A DNA stretch of 64,000 nt from Bacillota bacterium (GCA_023460955.1 JAEWOH010000024.1:62001-126000), one strand, 5' to 3'. Shown: positions 45,541 through 55,471, counted from the stretch's first letter. Notes: generated from the letters alone by a model not told the origin. Numbers and translations: made by a program.

Positions 45541-46332
45541 ATGAAAAAGACGAAGGAAATAGTAGGCTTACCTATAATCAGCATCTCAGACGGAATTGAG
45601 GTTGGTAAAGTCAAAACTGTTATTATCAATGCTGAAAAAGGTGCTATTGATTATGTGGTTGTTGATAGCGGTATTCAGATACTAAGTGCTAAGGTTATTC
45701 CTACTGAATATGTACTTGGAATTGGTGAATATGCATTAACAATAGAAAATGAAGATGCCATAAATGATATTAGTAAAATTCCGGCTGCTATTGATCTTCT
45801 TCAGAAAAATATTCAGGTTAAGGGTACAAAAGTACTTACCAAAAAAGGCCGGTTACTTGGTGAAATAGGCGATATCTATATTGACGAAGAGGACAATTGC
45901 TCAATTATCGGACTTGAGTATATAGCGGATATCACACAAAAGAGTATAAGAATTATTCCAAGAGAGTGTATAATAACATTCGGAAAGAATCTGGTTGTTG
46001 TTAAGGAAGATGTAGAAGCCAGACTTTTAGACAGAGCAGCAGACCTTTCTTATGGAGAAGCAACAGAAGCGGAAAAAAAAAATTCTGAATCAGCAGTTTT
46101 AAGTGATATTATTAATAGTATTCCTTCAGAGGAAGATATCAATCCGGGAGCAGTCTCTGATATGATGGAACTAAAACACCGCGAGTACCTTAATGGAAAA
46201 GTTGCAACAAAGACTATTTATGATAATGACGGAAATACTTTAATCGAGGAAAACACCGTTATAGATGATATTATATTTGATATAGCGAAAACAAATGGAA
46301 AAGTAATTGAATTGGTAATGAATAATAGATAA
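45541..46332 (+). CDS. PRC-barrel domain protein
   Basis: A 263-residue soluble protein with two PRC-barrel-like beta domains: residues about 8-75, starting EIVGLPIISISDGIEVGKVK, and about 90-165 with GRLLGEIGDIYIDEE. This is the arrangement of YlmC/YrrD-like proteins of Firmicutes. The remaining ~90 residues are acidic. The biochemical role of this group is not established; some PRC-barrels bind RNA or other proteins. GAGGGGG at 45525-45531 supports the ATG at 45541. A terminator follows, so the unit is probably the two genes 44272-46332. Confidence 0.8.
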   Translation: MKKTKEIVGLPIISISDGIEVGKVKTVIINAEKGAIDYVVVDSGIQILSAKVIPTEYVLGIGEYALTIENEDAINDISKIPAAIDLLQKNIQVKGTKVLTKKGRLLGEIGDIYIDEEDNCSIIGLEYIADITQKSIRIIPRECIITFGKNLVVVKEDVEARLLDRAADLSYGEATEAEKKNSESAVLSDIINSIPSEEDINPGAVSDMMELKHREYLNGKVATKTIYDNDGNTLIEENTVIDDIIFDIAKTNGKVIELVMNNR

Positions 46333-46337
46333 ATAAT

Positions 46338-46365
46338 AAAGGCTTTCTCTTTTGAGAAAGCCTTT
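46338..46365. terminator. Bidirectional terminator between the PRC-barrel gene and mecA
   Basis: A perfect 12-bp stem (46338-46349 with 46354-46365) with a TTTT loop, followed by TTGTTT; A-rich on the other side. Confidence 0.85.
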
Positions 46366-46415
46366 TGTTTAGATTAGGTATTAATTTACATTTAAATTAC
46401 TATGTTGTATAATGG

Positions 46416-47033
46416 TTAAAAATATGTGTTCAAGGTTTCTATTGCATTATCCTGAATAATTTTTTCACCGTACTCGTTCAGGTAACCTTCGAAGAACCCT
46501 GGGTTTCCTACCAACACTGAATATTCCGACATGGTAATCTCAAGAGTTTGAGAATTTGCTGAAGTTCCGTTAAGGAGAAGGTAATAACTATCTCTGCACT
46601 TAAACAGAGAGCTGTCTCCGCTATATATTGAAATTACTCGCTTTGCTAGCTTACATACATCATCCAGATTGTTAAAACAGTATATTTTCATGGTCGAACA
46701 AACTTTGCTCTTCTTTTTCTTCTGCTTTAATTCTGAATTCTTATATTTACTTTTTATATATTTCTGTATTGATTCAAATTCACCGTCAGCATCAACTTTT
46801 GTAATTGTGACAACGAAACCATCTTCATTTTCGGGGGAGGCTTCGAATATGAGCTGTGATTCGCCGGATGCAAAACCGTATTCTTCTTCAGCTTTCTCCA
46901 TCATATCCCAGAAAAGTTCCTGAGCAGCGGGCGAATTATAATTCAAAGAGCCCAAATCAATATTTCTTTCTTCAAGATCATTCATTGTAATTGTGACCCT
47001 TAATACATTTTCATTAATTTTTTCTATTCTCAT
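46416..47033 (-). CDS. mecA: Adaptor protein MecA
   Basis: Adaptor that delivers substrates such as ComK to ClpCP in Bacillus. The 205 residues begin MRIEKINENVLRVTITMNDL. They have an N-terminal substrate-binding part (about 1-85), a charged linker (about 90-110) and a C-terminal ClpC-binding domain. Both halves match the family pattern, and the length is close to normal. It is encoded alone, convergent to the PRC-barrel gene and divergent from maf. Confidence 0.9.
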   Translation of the reverse strand: MRIEKINENVLRVTITMNDLEERNIDLGSLNYNSPAAQELFWDMMEKAEEEYGFASGESQLIFEASPENEDGFVVTITKVDADGEFESIQKYIKSKYKNSELKQKKKKSKVCSTMKIYCFNNLDDVCKLAKRVISIYSGDSSLFKCRDSYYLLLNGTSANSQTLEITMSEYSVLVGNPGFFEGYLNEYGEKIIQDNAIETLNTYF

Positions 47034-47445
47034 ATAATCACCAACTCTCTGCTAACTCAATTAAACAATATTACTATTGCTTACCCATTAACCCTTAAGG
47101 TTCAAAATACCTTATAAAGCATTAATAATATAGGTTTTACTATATTATACTTCTAAAAAACTGAATTGAGAAGTGATATTTATTAATATTATACATTATA
47201 GAAATATGCAATGTTTAGAGTCAGCACTATATTTTTCCAAGAAAAAGATGCAAATATAGTATTTGGTCTATAAAACTCTCAGTTATACAATATGCCTAAA
47301 TAAAAACGTTCATTTTACGAATAATAATAATAGTATTTTTACCCCGCTTTTATTTGAAAAATAGGTTATAAAAATATATAATAATTATGACTGCGTTTGT
47401 CACTTAGTGTAATAATACTTAATATGTAAATGATATGGTGAGAAA
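47034..47445 (+). promoter_or_regulatory. Divergent region with a promoter for the maf-radC-mreBCD cluster
   Basis: A 412-base AT-rich gap. TTGAAA (47354-47359), a 17-base spacer and TATAAT (47377-47382) form a good sigma-A promoter for maf. The mecA promoter was not identified. No gene or RNA structure was recognised in the rest. Confidence 0.55.
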
Positions 47446-48045
47446 ATGGAAAAGATTATTTTAGCTTCAGCTTCTCCAAGAAGACAGCAATTACTGAATC
47501 AAATGGGTATAAATTTTACGGTATCGCCCTCAAAGCTAGATGAAGTAATGGATCATAGTCTCAATGCAACTCAGGTTGCAGTATATCTAGCAAAACAGAA
47601 ATGCACCGATATTTCTGCTCAAACCAAACACGGCAGCATAGTTATAGGTGCAGATACTATAGTTGCAAAGGATAATAAACTGTTGGGGAAGCCACGGGAT
47701 GCACAGGAGGCTTTTGAAATGCTAAAGGAGCTTAACGGCAACTGGCACGAGGTTGTCACTGGGGTATGCGTTTGTAGAACCAGTGATATGAAGCTATTAA
47801 GCGAATATGAAGTTACACGGGTGAAAATAGCCCGAAAGTCGGATGAGTTTCTCAAAGCCTACATTTCTACGTGTGAACCGTTTGACAAAGCAGGTGCCTA
47901 CGGTATACAGGGGTACGGCTCACTTCTTGTGGAAAGAATAGAAGGGGATTACTTTAACGTTATGGGACTTCCGATTTACAGATTATCCTGCATGCTGGAA
48001 CAATTGGGATATAACATTGATCTGAGCAGTATTAAAAATCAATAA
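47446..48045 (+). CDS. maf: Maf family nucleoside triphosphate pyrophosphatase
   Basis: Hydrolyses dTTP/UTP or modified nucleotides to the monophosphate; house-cleaning enzyme also linked to septum formation. The 199 residues start with the SASPRRQQLL motif (residues 8-17) and carry VIGADTIVAKDNKLLGKP, with the conserved Asp. First gene of the classic Firmicute order maf-radC-mreB-mreC-mreD. Confidence 0.94.
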   Translation: MEKIILASASPRRQQLLNQMGINFTVSPSKLDEVMDHSLNATQVAVYLAKQKCTDISAQTKHGSIVIGADTIVAKDNKLLGKPRDAQEAFEMLKELNGNWHEVVTGVCVCRTSDMKLLSEYEVTRVKIARKSDEFLKAYISTCEPFDKAGAYGIQGYGSLLVERIEGDYFNVMGLPIYRLSCMLEQLGYNIDLSSIKNQ

Positions 48046-48077
48046 TTAGTTTTAACAGTAAGAAGATGGAGAATAAT

Positions 48078-48767
48078 ATGGAAAGACTGAAGATTAAAGA
48101 ACTTCCATTAAGTGAGAGGCCTTATGAAAAGCTGGAAGAAGTAGGTGCGGAACATTTATCAAATGCTGAGCTTCTTGCAGTACTAATTAAGACCGGGACC
48201 AGATCATTTACCGCGATTGAACTTGCACAGCACGTATTAAGGCTGTCACATGACGGGCGTCTTTCATCTTTAAACCTGCTATCTCTTGAGCAGCTTAAGA
48301 AGGTCAAGGGAATTGGCAGAGTTAAAGCTATACAGATTAAAGCCGCTCTTGAACTGTCAAAAAGAGTGGCTACCAGAGACGGGGTACTGCATCATACAAT
48401 AAAAAGTGCAAATGATGTGGAAAAGCTAATGATGGAAGAAATGCGGTATTTAAAGAAGGAAGTTTTCAGGGCAATTCTACTTGATACCAAAAACCAGGTG
48501 ATTAAAACCGTTGATATTTCCATGGGGAGTCTTAATTCCTCGATAGTTCATCCCAGAGAAGTTTTCAGTGAAGCAGTGAAATGCGGTAGCAACAGTGTTA
48601 TTTTTGTTCATAATCATCCCAGCGGTGACCCCAGTCCCAGTACTGAAGATATTCAAACCACTCAAAGGCTGGAGAATGCAGGAAATATTCTGGGAATAAA
48701 AGTTCTGGATCATATAATAGTTGGTGATGGCAAATTTTTAAGTTTTAAGGAAAAAGGTCTTATTTAA
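48078..48767 (+). CDS. radC: RadC family protein (JAB domain)
   Basis: 229 residues: an N-terminal helix-hairpin-helix part (about 25-100) and a C-terminal JAB/MPN metalloprotease-like domain with the metal motif VHNHPSGDPSPSTED. Despite the name, a DNA repair role is doubtful for the family. The GGAG at 48068-48071 fits the ATG at 48078; the in-frame ATG at 48066 overlaps it. In the maf-radC-mre operon. Confidence 0.93.
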   Translation: MERLKIKELPLSERPYEKLEEVGAEHLSNAELLAVLIKTGTRSFTAIELAQHVLRLSHDGRLSSLNLLSLEQLKKVKGIGRVKAIQIKAALELSKRVATRDGVLHHTIKSANDVEKLMMEEMRYLKKEVFRAILLDTKNQVIKTVDISMGSLNSSIVHPREVFSEAVKCGSNSVIFVHNHPSGDPSPSTEDIQTTQRLENAGNILGIKVLDHIIVGDGKFLSFKEKGLI

Positions 48768-48806
48768 CCTGATAATATACTAATATTTAAATACTTATAT
48801 GAAACT

Positions 48807-48823
48807 TGCGTGCCGGGCACGCA
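48807..48823. promoter_or_regulatory. Perfect palindrome in the mreB leader
   Basis: TGCGTGCC and GGCACGCA (8 bp each) around a single central base, much more GC-rich than the surroundings. It lies just before the AGGAG of mreB. It could be a protein-binding dyad or an RNA hairpin (6-bp stem, 5-base loop) controlling mreB translation. Confidence 0.4.
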
Positions 48824-48837
48824 GATAGGAGATTGAA

Positions 48838-49860
48838 ATGAGTTTTTTTGCAAAAGATATCGGAATAGATTTGGGTACGGCAAATACGTTGGTACATGTT
48901 AAAGGTAAGGGTATAGTAGTTAGAGAACCATCGGTTGTAGCGGTTAATATTAAGAATAATGAAGTACTGGCAGTAGGTGAAGCCGCAAAGGAAATGATAG
49001 GGCGTACTCCTGGTAACATAGTGGCTATCAGACCTATGAAGGATGGTGTAATAGCAGATTTCGACATCACCCAGAGTATGATTAAATATTTTATTAAAAA
49101 AGCTATGTCCAATGGAGTTTTTAACAAGCCACGGGTGGTTATTTGTGTTCCTTCAGGGGTTACAGAGGTGGAAAAAAGAGCCGTCGAAGATGCTACACTT
49201 CAGGCTGGCGCCAAGGAGGCTTACCTTATTGAGGAACCGATGGCTGCCGCTATTGGTGCTGAATTACCTGTAGAGGAACCCTCCGGAAGCATGGTGGTTG
49301 ACATCGGTGGTGGTACAAGTGAGGTAGCAGTCATTTCTTTAGGCGGAATTGTAACCAGCAAATCCTTAAGAGTAGCCGGAGATGAGCTTGATGAGGCAAT
49401 AGTTCATTATATAAAGAAGGAATACAGCCTTATGATAGGGGAAAGAACAGCTGAAGAAATCAAGGTTACAATTGGCGGGGCTTATCCAAAGACAAAGGAA
49501 GAAAGGATGAATATTAGAGGAAGAGATCTTATTACAGGTCTCCCAAAAAATATTGAAATTACTTCCTCTGAAATAAATGAAGCCTTAAAGGAACCTGTTA
49601 ATGCTATAATAGATTCTATAAAATATACACTTGAAAAAACTCCGCCTGAACTTGCAGCAGATATTATGGACAGAGGAATAATGCTAACTGGCGGCGGTGC
49701 TCTACTTGATGGTCTTGATCAATTAATAAAACAGGAGACAGGTATGCCTGTTTCAATCGCCGAAAGGCCTCTGGACTGTGTTGTATTAGGAACAGGAAAA
49801 GTACTTGATGAAATAGAAACCTTGAAAAAAGTATTACTCTCTCCAAAAAGATTGAGATAA
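48838..49860 (+). CDS. mreB: Rod shape-determining protein MreB
   Basis: Bacterial actin homologue that directs lateral wall synthesis. 340 residues with actin-fold phosphate and adenosine motifs: IGIDLGTANTLVH (about residues 8-20), MVVDIGGGTSEVAVIS (about 159-174) and MLTGGGALLDGL (about 281-292). Good AGGAG site. Followed by mreC, mreD and the PBP2 gene, the standard elongasome cluster. Confidence 0.96.
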   Translation: MSFFAKDIGIDLGTANTLVHVKGKGIVVREPSVVAVNIKNNEVLAVGEAAKEMIGRTPGNIVAIRPMKDGVIADFDITQSMIKYFIKKAMSNGVFNKPRVVICVPSGVTEVEKRAVEDATLQAGAKEAYLIEEPMAAAIGAELPVEEPSGSMVVDIGGGTSEVAVISLGGIVTSKSLRVAGDELDEAIVHYIKKEYSLMIGERTAEEIKVTIGGAYPKTKEERMNIRGRDLITGLPKNIEITSSEINEALKEPVNAIIDSIKYTLEKTPPELAADIMDRGIMLTGGGALLDGLDQLIKQETGMPVSIAERPLDCVVLGTGKVLDEIETLKKVLLSPKRLR

Positions 49861-49900
49861 TTTTGTGGAGGTTTGAGGGGTTAGAGAGGAGAAGTATTCC

Positions 49901-50761
49901 TTGAGGTATTTTAAAAGCAGGGCGTTAATTGTTGTTATATTGTGTTTGGTGCTTGTTGTTACAATAGGTTTGTCTATAAATCCGTTAAGTAATGTTAACT
50001 GGATTGGGAATATAATTTCAGTTCCGTTTACTTCGGTAGAAAAACTTTTTTCTTATGCAGGTCAGGAAATAGAAAAAGGGGTTGGTCTCTTTTATGACGT
50101 TGAGGCCTTAAGGGCAGAGAATAATGGATTAAAAGAGGAAATAGACAAACTTAACAACGAGCGTACAGAATACGTACGACTTAAAAGTGAAAATGAAGAT
50201 CTTAGAAATATATTAAAGCTTAAAGACCAACTTGAAGATATTGAGATGCTTGGAGCAAATGTTATTGCTAAAAATTCCGGCAATTTATTTAATATTTTCC
50301 TCATTGATAAAGGAGCAGCAAATGGGATAGCTTATAATATGCCTGTTATCACCAGTAAGGGACTTGTTGGAAAGGTAACCTCCTCCCAGCCCTTTTCTTC
50401 AAAGATTACAAGTATTATAGAGGATGGCAGCGCGGTAAGTGCTATCGTATCAAAAAGCAGGGACCTCGTTGTTGTAAAGGGAGATATGAAGCTTGGTAAG
50501 GAAGGCTTATGTAAGCTGGTTTACATTCCAAACGATCTTGACCTTGCTCAGGGTGACACAATTGAAACCTCAGGCAGGGGAGGAATTTATCCTAAGGGAA
50601 TCATCATTGGAACAGTAAAAGAGATAAGAACCGGTGAAAGTGATCTGGACAGGTATGCCATAATTCAGCCTGCAGTTGATTTAAAAAGGCTCAGTCAGGT
50701 TGTAGTTTTAAAAAAGGATATGCCTGAAATATCTTCAGATATGGAGATTACAGATAAATGA
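49901..50761 (+). CDS. mreC: Rod shape-determining protein MreC
   Basis: Membrane-anchored elongasome scaffold, 286 residues: one transmembrane helix (about 7-27), a coiled coil (about 62-110, rich in Glu, Lys and Leu) and two beta-barrel domains, with the SxPFSSKITSI-type segment near 165. The start is a TTG at 49901 behind GAGAGGAGA. The stop overlaps the mreD start by four bases. Confidence 0.92.
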   Translation: MRYFKSRALIVVILCLVLVVTIGLSINPLSNVNWIGNIISVPFTSVEKLFSYAGQEIEKGVGLFYDVEALRAENNGLKEEIDKLNNERTEYVRLKSENEDLRNILKLKDQLEDIEMLGANVIAKNSGNLFNIFLIDKGAANGIAYNMPVITSKGLVGKVTSSQPFSSKITSIIEDGSAVSAIVSKSRDLVVVKGDMKLGKEGLCKLVYIPNDLDLAQGDTIETSGRGGIYPKGIIIGTVKEIRTGESDLDRYAIIQPAVDLKRLSQVVVLKKDMPEISSDMEITDK

Positions 50762-51270
50762 GAGGCAGAATAATATTTTATACCATTTTAATATTTATTT
50801 TTGTTACAACACAGGCTACTTTTTTAAACACCATAGATATATTCGGAATAAAGCCCAACCTGATAATTGTTCTGATAGTTAGCATTTCTCTTCTTGAAGG
50901 AAGAGGCTACGGGGCTTTGGTAGGTTTTTTTGCGGGTTTATGTCTTGATTCGGTTGTAGGTGTGGCATTGGGATATCAGGCTCTAATAGGAATGCTTCTG
51001 GGGATAGCTCTAGGCAATATCAACAAGAGATTTTTTAAAGAAAACATATTTGTGATGCTAATCTGTACATTTATTTCAACTATATTATATGAGTCCGCAG
51101 TAATTGTAATATCCTACGGACTAGGTCTAAGGGTCAACTACATAGAAACATTAAAGAATATTATTTTACCCGAAGCAGTTGTTAACAGCATTCTGGCGGT
51201 ATTTATCTTTGTTTTGCTTATACGAATAAGCAGAAAGCTTTGGACTACAGATACAAAGAACAGATATTAG
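50758..51270 (+). CDS. mreD: Rod shape-determining protein MreD
   Basis: Integral membrane partner of MreC, 170 residues, about five hydrophobic helices, with the typical NTIDIFGIKPNLIIVLIVS region near residues 22-40. The ATGA overlap with mreC indicates translational coupling. Confidence 0.88.
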   Translation: MRGRIIFYTILIFIFVTTQATFLNTIDIFGIKPNLIIVLIVSISLLEGRGYGALVGFFAGLCLDSVVGVALGYQALIGMLLGIALGNINKRFFKENIFVMLICTFISTILYESAVIVISYGLGLRVNYIETLKNIILPEAVVNSILAVFIFVLLIRISRKLWTTDTKNRY

Positions 51271-51309
51271 CATTAAAGGGAATATGAAATATTGAGTGGT
51301 GGTTAAATT

Positions 51310-53421
51310 ATGAAACAGTTTTTTAAGGATAGACATACTATTGTAAGTATAATATTGGTTTTAATTTTTTCTGTACTGGTATATCAACTGGCGAATTTGC
51401 AGCTTGTTCAGGGTGAAAATTATTTGACCCAGTCTCAGGTTTATAATCTCAGATCACGTACAATTCTTGCTGAAAGAGGCAATATATTAGACAGATATGG
51501 CGTACCGGTAGCTGTAAATTCGACTAGTTATTGTCTTATATTAATGGATACCGGAAAGCCGTCTGGTGAACTTAATGATATGATGATAAAGCTGGCCAAA
51601 ATCTTGGAGAAGAATGGAGATAAGTACAACAATAACTTCTCCAAATATCTAAGTGCAAAGCCGGTTGAATTCGGTAAGCTGCTTAAGGATAGCAAAGACA
51701 GGATCAAAATCTTAAAAAATGCTACAGGATACAGATTTACCGGTTTAAACCAGGACTCCAAACCGGAGGAGTTCTACGAGTACTTCAGAGATACGGTTTT
51801 CAAAATTGATACCGAAAAATATGAGGAGCCGGACATCTACAAGATAATGACTCTTAGATTTGAGGTTATGAGTTACAACCCTGTAATAGCCGAATCAATT
51901 AGCTCTGATACTGTTGCTGAAGTGGAAGAAAGAAATGATGAATTTCCAGGTGCTATCGTTGACATTGTTCCCAGCAGAAAGTATATAGATGCTCAGTATG
52001 CTGCCCAGCTTATCGGATATGTTAGGACTATAAGCGAAAATGAATTGGCAACACGGGCTGATGAAGGTTACAAACAAAATGATATTATAGGAAAATCAGG
52101 TATAGAACGGACTGCTGAAGGTTATCTCAGGGGTACAAACGGCTATAGAAGAATAGAAATAGATGACAGCGGCAAAACAAAAACCATAAGTGAAGAGGCT
52201 GTAAAACCCGGTAGTGATGTGGTTCTTACAATAGATATGAGGCTGCAGAAGGCTGCGATGGAATCCCTGGAGAAAAATATCAAGATTATCAGAGATAAAA
52301 ATCATGTTGATAATAAGCATGATGCTTGGGCCGGAGCTGCTGTAGCAATTGATGTGAACAATGGAGAGGTGCTTGCTCTGGCTAACTATCCAAGTTATAA
52401 CCCATCAATATTTCTTGCTGGTCCCGAGGATAAAGATGCCCAAAAAGCAATAGAAGACCTCTACAGCGGGAAGAGCACTACCACCTCTGAATTTAATAGA
52501 GCCATAGAAGGAGCATATACTCCAGGTTCAACATATAAGCCATTAGTTGCAATAGCAGGTCTGGAGGAACAAAAGACAACACCGTCTAAGATATATTATG
52601 ATAAAGGATATGTGGATTTTGGTGAATTGAGACTCGCTTCTATAGAATGGAGAAAGTGGAGGACGGGGTTGGGCAATGTAAATCTTATTACAGCTATTCA
52701 AAAATCCTGTAATCCATACTTTTATGACCTTGGTGTAAAGACCGGGATTGACAATGTTGTTAAATGGGCAAAAATGTTTGGACTTGGACAGAAGACAGGA
52801 ATTGATCTTCTGGGTGAAAATCCAGGCACTATAGCATCAAAGGAATATAAAGCAACTATTGACCCATATGCCTGGAAAAATGCTGATACTGCACAGGCTT
52901 CCATTGGACAGTTATATAACGCATTTACTCCTATTCAGTTGGCAAACTATGCCGCATCAATAGCCAATGGAGGAAAACGCTTTAAACCCCACATAATAAA
53001 GAGAGTTGTTAAGTATGACGGTTCCATTGTTACAGAGACCAAGCCTGAATATGAAATTATTCCAGTCCAGAAGCAGAATATGAAAGCTGTTCAGGACGGA
53101 ATGCTTGCTGTTGCAAATGCAGAAGATGGCGGAGGAACTGCTTCTGATATATTTAAAAGTCTTCTTCCAATAAAGGTAGCCGGTAAAACTGGTACTGCCG
53201 AAACAGGTCGAGAAGCAGAGCATTCTTCAAATGCATTGTTCATATGCTACGCTCCCGCTGATAAGCCTCAGATAGCTGTGGCGGTTGTAGTTGAAAGAGG
53301 AGTGTTGGGGGCGTATACAGCTCCAATAGCCTTGGATATATTAAAGGCTTATTTTGATAATAATGCCGCAAGCACCCAGGACTTTACGGCGAAAATGGAT
53401 ATTGTAGAGCTAACGAAATAA
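51310..53421 (+). CDS. mrdA: Penicillin-binding protein 2 (cell elongation transpeptidase)
   Basis: Class B PBP of the elongasome, 703 residues. It has an N-terminal membrane anchor (about 11-30), a pedestal domain (about 50-300) and the transpeptidase domain with active-site Ser407 in STYK, the SCN motif at 466-468 and KTGTAE at 626-631. Its place right after mreBCD marks it as the elongation rather than the division enzyme. No rodA gene follows. Confidence 0.93.
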   Translation: MKQFFKDRHTIVSIILVLIFSVLVYQLANLQLVQGENYLTQSQVYNLRSRTILAERGNILDRYGVPVAVNSTSYCLILMDTGKPSGELNDMMIKLAKILEKNGDKYNNNFSKYLSAKPVEFGKLLKDSKDRIKILKNATGYRFTGLNQDSKPEEFYEYFRDTVFKIDTEKYEEPDIYKIMTLRFEVMSYNPVIAESISSDTVAEVEERNDEFPGAIVDIVPSRKYIDAQYAAQLIGYVRTISENELATRADEGYKQNDIIGKSGIERTAEGYLRGTNGYRRIEIDDSGKTKTISEEAVKPGSDVVLTIDMRLQKAAMESLEKNIKIIRDKNHVDNKHDAWAGAAVAIDVNNGEVLALANYPSYNPSIFLAGPEDKDAQKAIEDLYSGKSTTTSEFNRAIEGAYTPGSTYKPLVAIAGLEEQKTTPSKIYYDKGYVDFGELRLASIEWRKWRTGLGNVNLITAIQKSCNPYFYDLGVKTGIDNVVKWAKMFGLGQKTGIDLLGENPGTIASKEYKATIDPYAWKNADTAQASIGQLYNAFTPIQLANYAASIANGGKRFKPHIIKRVVKYDGSIVTETKPEYEIIPVQKQNMKAVQDGMLAVANAEDGGGTASDIFKSLLPIKVAGKTGTAETGREAEHSSNALFICYAPADKPQIAVAVVVERGVLGAYTAPIALDILKAYFDNNAASTQDFTAKMDIVELTK

Positions 53422-53504
53422 TTAATAAAAGTAAAAAGAGTAGAAGAAATTCAAAAAACTTGTGTGCTGGTCTTAAGATTTTGCACGCTATGGGGGACTA
53501 ATGT

Positions 53505-54191
53505 ATGTCTGAAAACATTGTAACATTTAAAGGTACGGTAAATGGACTTACTATCATCATAAATCCTGAAGGCGGATTTGAAGATGTTGTTAGCAGTATG
53601 CGCCTGAAAATGGAAAGTGCCGGAAAATTTTTTAGAGGAGCAAAACTCGCGGTAAAGTATAAGGGAAGGGCGCTGAGCGATGAAGAGAAAAGCCAGCTTC
53701 ATGAATTGTTAAAGAAAGAAAGCGGTGCTACCATATTATCCTTTGAGGAGGAAGTGGCCGAAAGCGGTAACTCAAATAATCAAACTAAAACTGTTGCAAA
53801 TGAAAGAAAAAATCAAATTAAAAAATATATGTTTTTCAAGGGCATAGAAGAAGGACAAACCAAGTTTTATCGAGGGACTATAAGATCGGGACAGCTAATA
53901 ACCTTTGATGGAAACCTTGTTATTCTAGGAGATGTAAATCCTGGAGCGGTGATTGAGGCTACCGGAAACGTAGTGGTTATGGGATTGCTGAGAGGGGTGG
54001 TACACGCCGGAAGCGACGGTAATAAAGATGCGATAGTTGCTGCTTTAGGACTGAATCCAACACAGCTTAGAATTGCAGATATAATTACCAGACCTCCAGA
54101 TGAGAAGGGCGCTGCTTCCAGTCAGGTGCCGGAACTTGCTTATGTAAAAGGTGATATGTTGTATGTTGAGCGCTTTTTACCTACTCGTTAA
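53505..54191 (+). CDS. minC: Septum site-determining protein MinC
   Basis: FtsZ assembly inhibitor, 228 residues. The N-terminal domain (about 1-95) starts VTFKGTVNGLTIIINPEGGF. A linker and the C-terminal beta-helix (about 120-215, with RGTIRSGQLITFDGNLVILG and NPGAVIEATGNVVVMG) bind MinD. It precedes minD, but 155 bases and a separate promoter lie between. Confidence 0.93.
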   Translation: MSENIVTFKGTVNGLTIIINPEGGFEDVVSSMRLKMESAGKFFRGAKLAVKYKGRALSDEEKSQLHELLKKESGATILSFEEEVAESGNSNNQTKTVANERKNQIKKYMFFKGIEEGQTKFYRGTIRSGQLITFDGNLVILGDVNPGAVIEATGNVVVMGLLRGVVHAGSDGNKDAIVAALGLNPTQLRIADIITRPPDEKGAASSQVPELAYVKGDMLYVERFLPTR

Positions 54192-54242
54192 TTTATTTTC
54201 TTACATTCAAGTTGTTTGACCTATTTAATGGCTTTAAGACAA

Positions 54243-54271
54243 TTGACAAAACAATAAAACAAATATATAGT
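54243..54271 (+). promoter_or_regulatory. Sigma-A promoter for minD-minE-mgsA
   Basis: Consensus TTGACA (54243-54248), a 17-base spacer and TATAGT (54266-54271), about 75 bases before the minD start. Confidence 0.6.
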
Positions 54272-54346
54272 TTAATGTGTATGACTTTAAATTAATAAAT
54301 TAGTAAATTATGTAAATAATATTTCTTGGACATGGAGGCAAACTGT

Positions 54347-55147
54347 ATGGGCGAGGTAATTGTAATTACATCTGGGAAAGGCGGCGTTGGAAAAACAACA
54401 ACAACTGCCAATATCGGTACAGGCCTGGCACTGGCAGGCAATAAGGTTGTACTGATTGACACTGATATAGGACTTCGAAATCTCGACGTGGTTATGGGTT
54501 TGGAAAACAGGATAGTTTATGATCTTGTTGATGTAATAGAAGGTGTATGCAGAGTTAAACAGGCATTGATAAAGGATAAGAGGTACGATGGACTTTACCT
54601 GCTTCCAGCAGCTCAGACAAGGGACAAGTCAGCTGTGACTCCAGAACAGATGATTAATTTGGTTAATGAATTAAAACAGGAATTTGACTACATAATTATT
54701 GATTGTCCTGCGGGTATAGAGCAGGGCTTCAAAAACGCAATATCAGGAGCAAACAGAGCTATTGTTGTTACAACTCCAGAGGTTTCAGCTGTTAGAGATG
54801 CTGACCGTATAGTCGGTCTTCTCGAGGCAAATGAACTTAGAAACCCTAAGTTATTGATAAATAGAGTTAGAATTGATATGGTAAAACGCGGGGATATGAT
54901 GAGTATTGATGATATTATAGATATCCTGGCTATTGATTTAATCGGAGTTGTTCCTGATGATGAAAAGATAGTTATTTCTACAAACAGAGGTGAACCTGCT
55001 GTTAACGATGAAAAGTCTTTGGCTGGACAAGCCTATAGAAACGTTACCAGAAGAATACAGGGTGAAGAGGTTCCAATTTTAAATCTTGAGACAGATGATG
55101 GATTCTTTAGTAAATTTAAAAAATTATTGGGTTTTAAAACTACATAA
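54347..55147 (+). CDS. minD: Septum site-determining protein MinD
   Basis: Membrane-associated ATPase that recruits MinC, 266 residues. The deviant Walker A GKGGVGKTT begins at residue 10, followed by VLIDTDIGLRNLDVVMGLEN. The C-terminal amphipathic targeting helix is visible as DGFFSKFKKLLGF. GGAGG at 54334-54338 selects the ATG at 54347 over the in-frame ATG at 54326. Confidence 0.96.
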   Translation: MGEVIVITSGKGGVGKTTTTANIGTGLALAGNKVVLIDTDIGLRNLDVVMGLENRIVYDLVDVIEGVCRVKQALIKDKRYDGLYLLPAAQTRDKSAVTPEQMINLVNELKQEFDYIIIDCPAGIEQGFKNAISGANRAIVVTTPEVSAVRDADRIVGLLEANELRNPKLLINRVRIDMVKRGDMMSIDDIIDILAIDLIGVVPDDEKIVISTNRGEPAVNDEKSLAGQAYRNVTRRIQGEEVPILNLETDDGFFSKFKKLLGFKTT

Positions 55148-55161
55148 GGAGGAATAGAGGT

Positions 55162-55446
55162 ATGCTGATTGATTTTTCAAAGATCTTTGGCAGATCTAAA
55201 CCGTCAAAAGATGTGGCCAAAGAGAGATTGCAGTTGGTATTGATTCATGACAGGGCCAACGTTTCTCCAGAATTTCTTGAAATGGTCAAGGGAGAAATAA
55301 TTAAAGTAATACAGCACTATATGGAAATTGATGAGAGTGCACTTGATATCCAGCTTACAAGAACTAAAAGTGAAGAAGGCGACAGAATAGTACCCGCTTT
55401 AGTAGCTAATATACCTATAAAAAACGTAAGAAATGCAGGTAAATAA
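55162..55446 (+). CDS. minE: Cell division topological specificity factor MinE
   Basis: 94 residues: an N-terminal MinD-interacting segment and a C-terminal dimerisation domain, with ERLQLVLIHDRANVSPEFLE (about 22-41), typical of MinE. It starts 14 bases after minD behind AAGGAGG. The presence of MinE rather than DivIVA alone implies an oscillating Min system. Confidence 0.94.
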   Translation: MLIDFSKIFGRSKPSKDVAKERLQLVLIHDRANVSPEFLEMVKGEIIKVIQHYMEIDESALDIQLTRTKSEEGDRIVPALVANIPIKNVRNAGK

Positions 55447-55471
55447 ATTCAAAGGTATGTGATTTATAACC

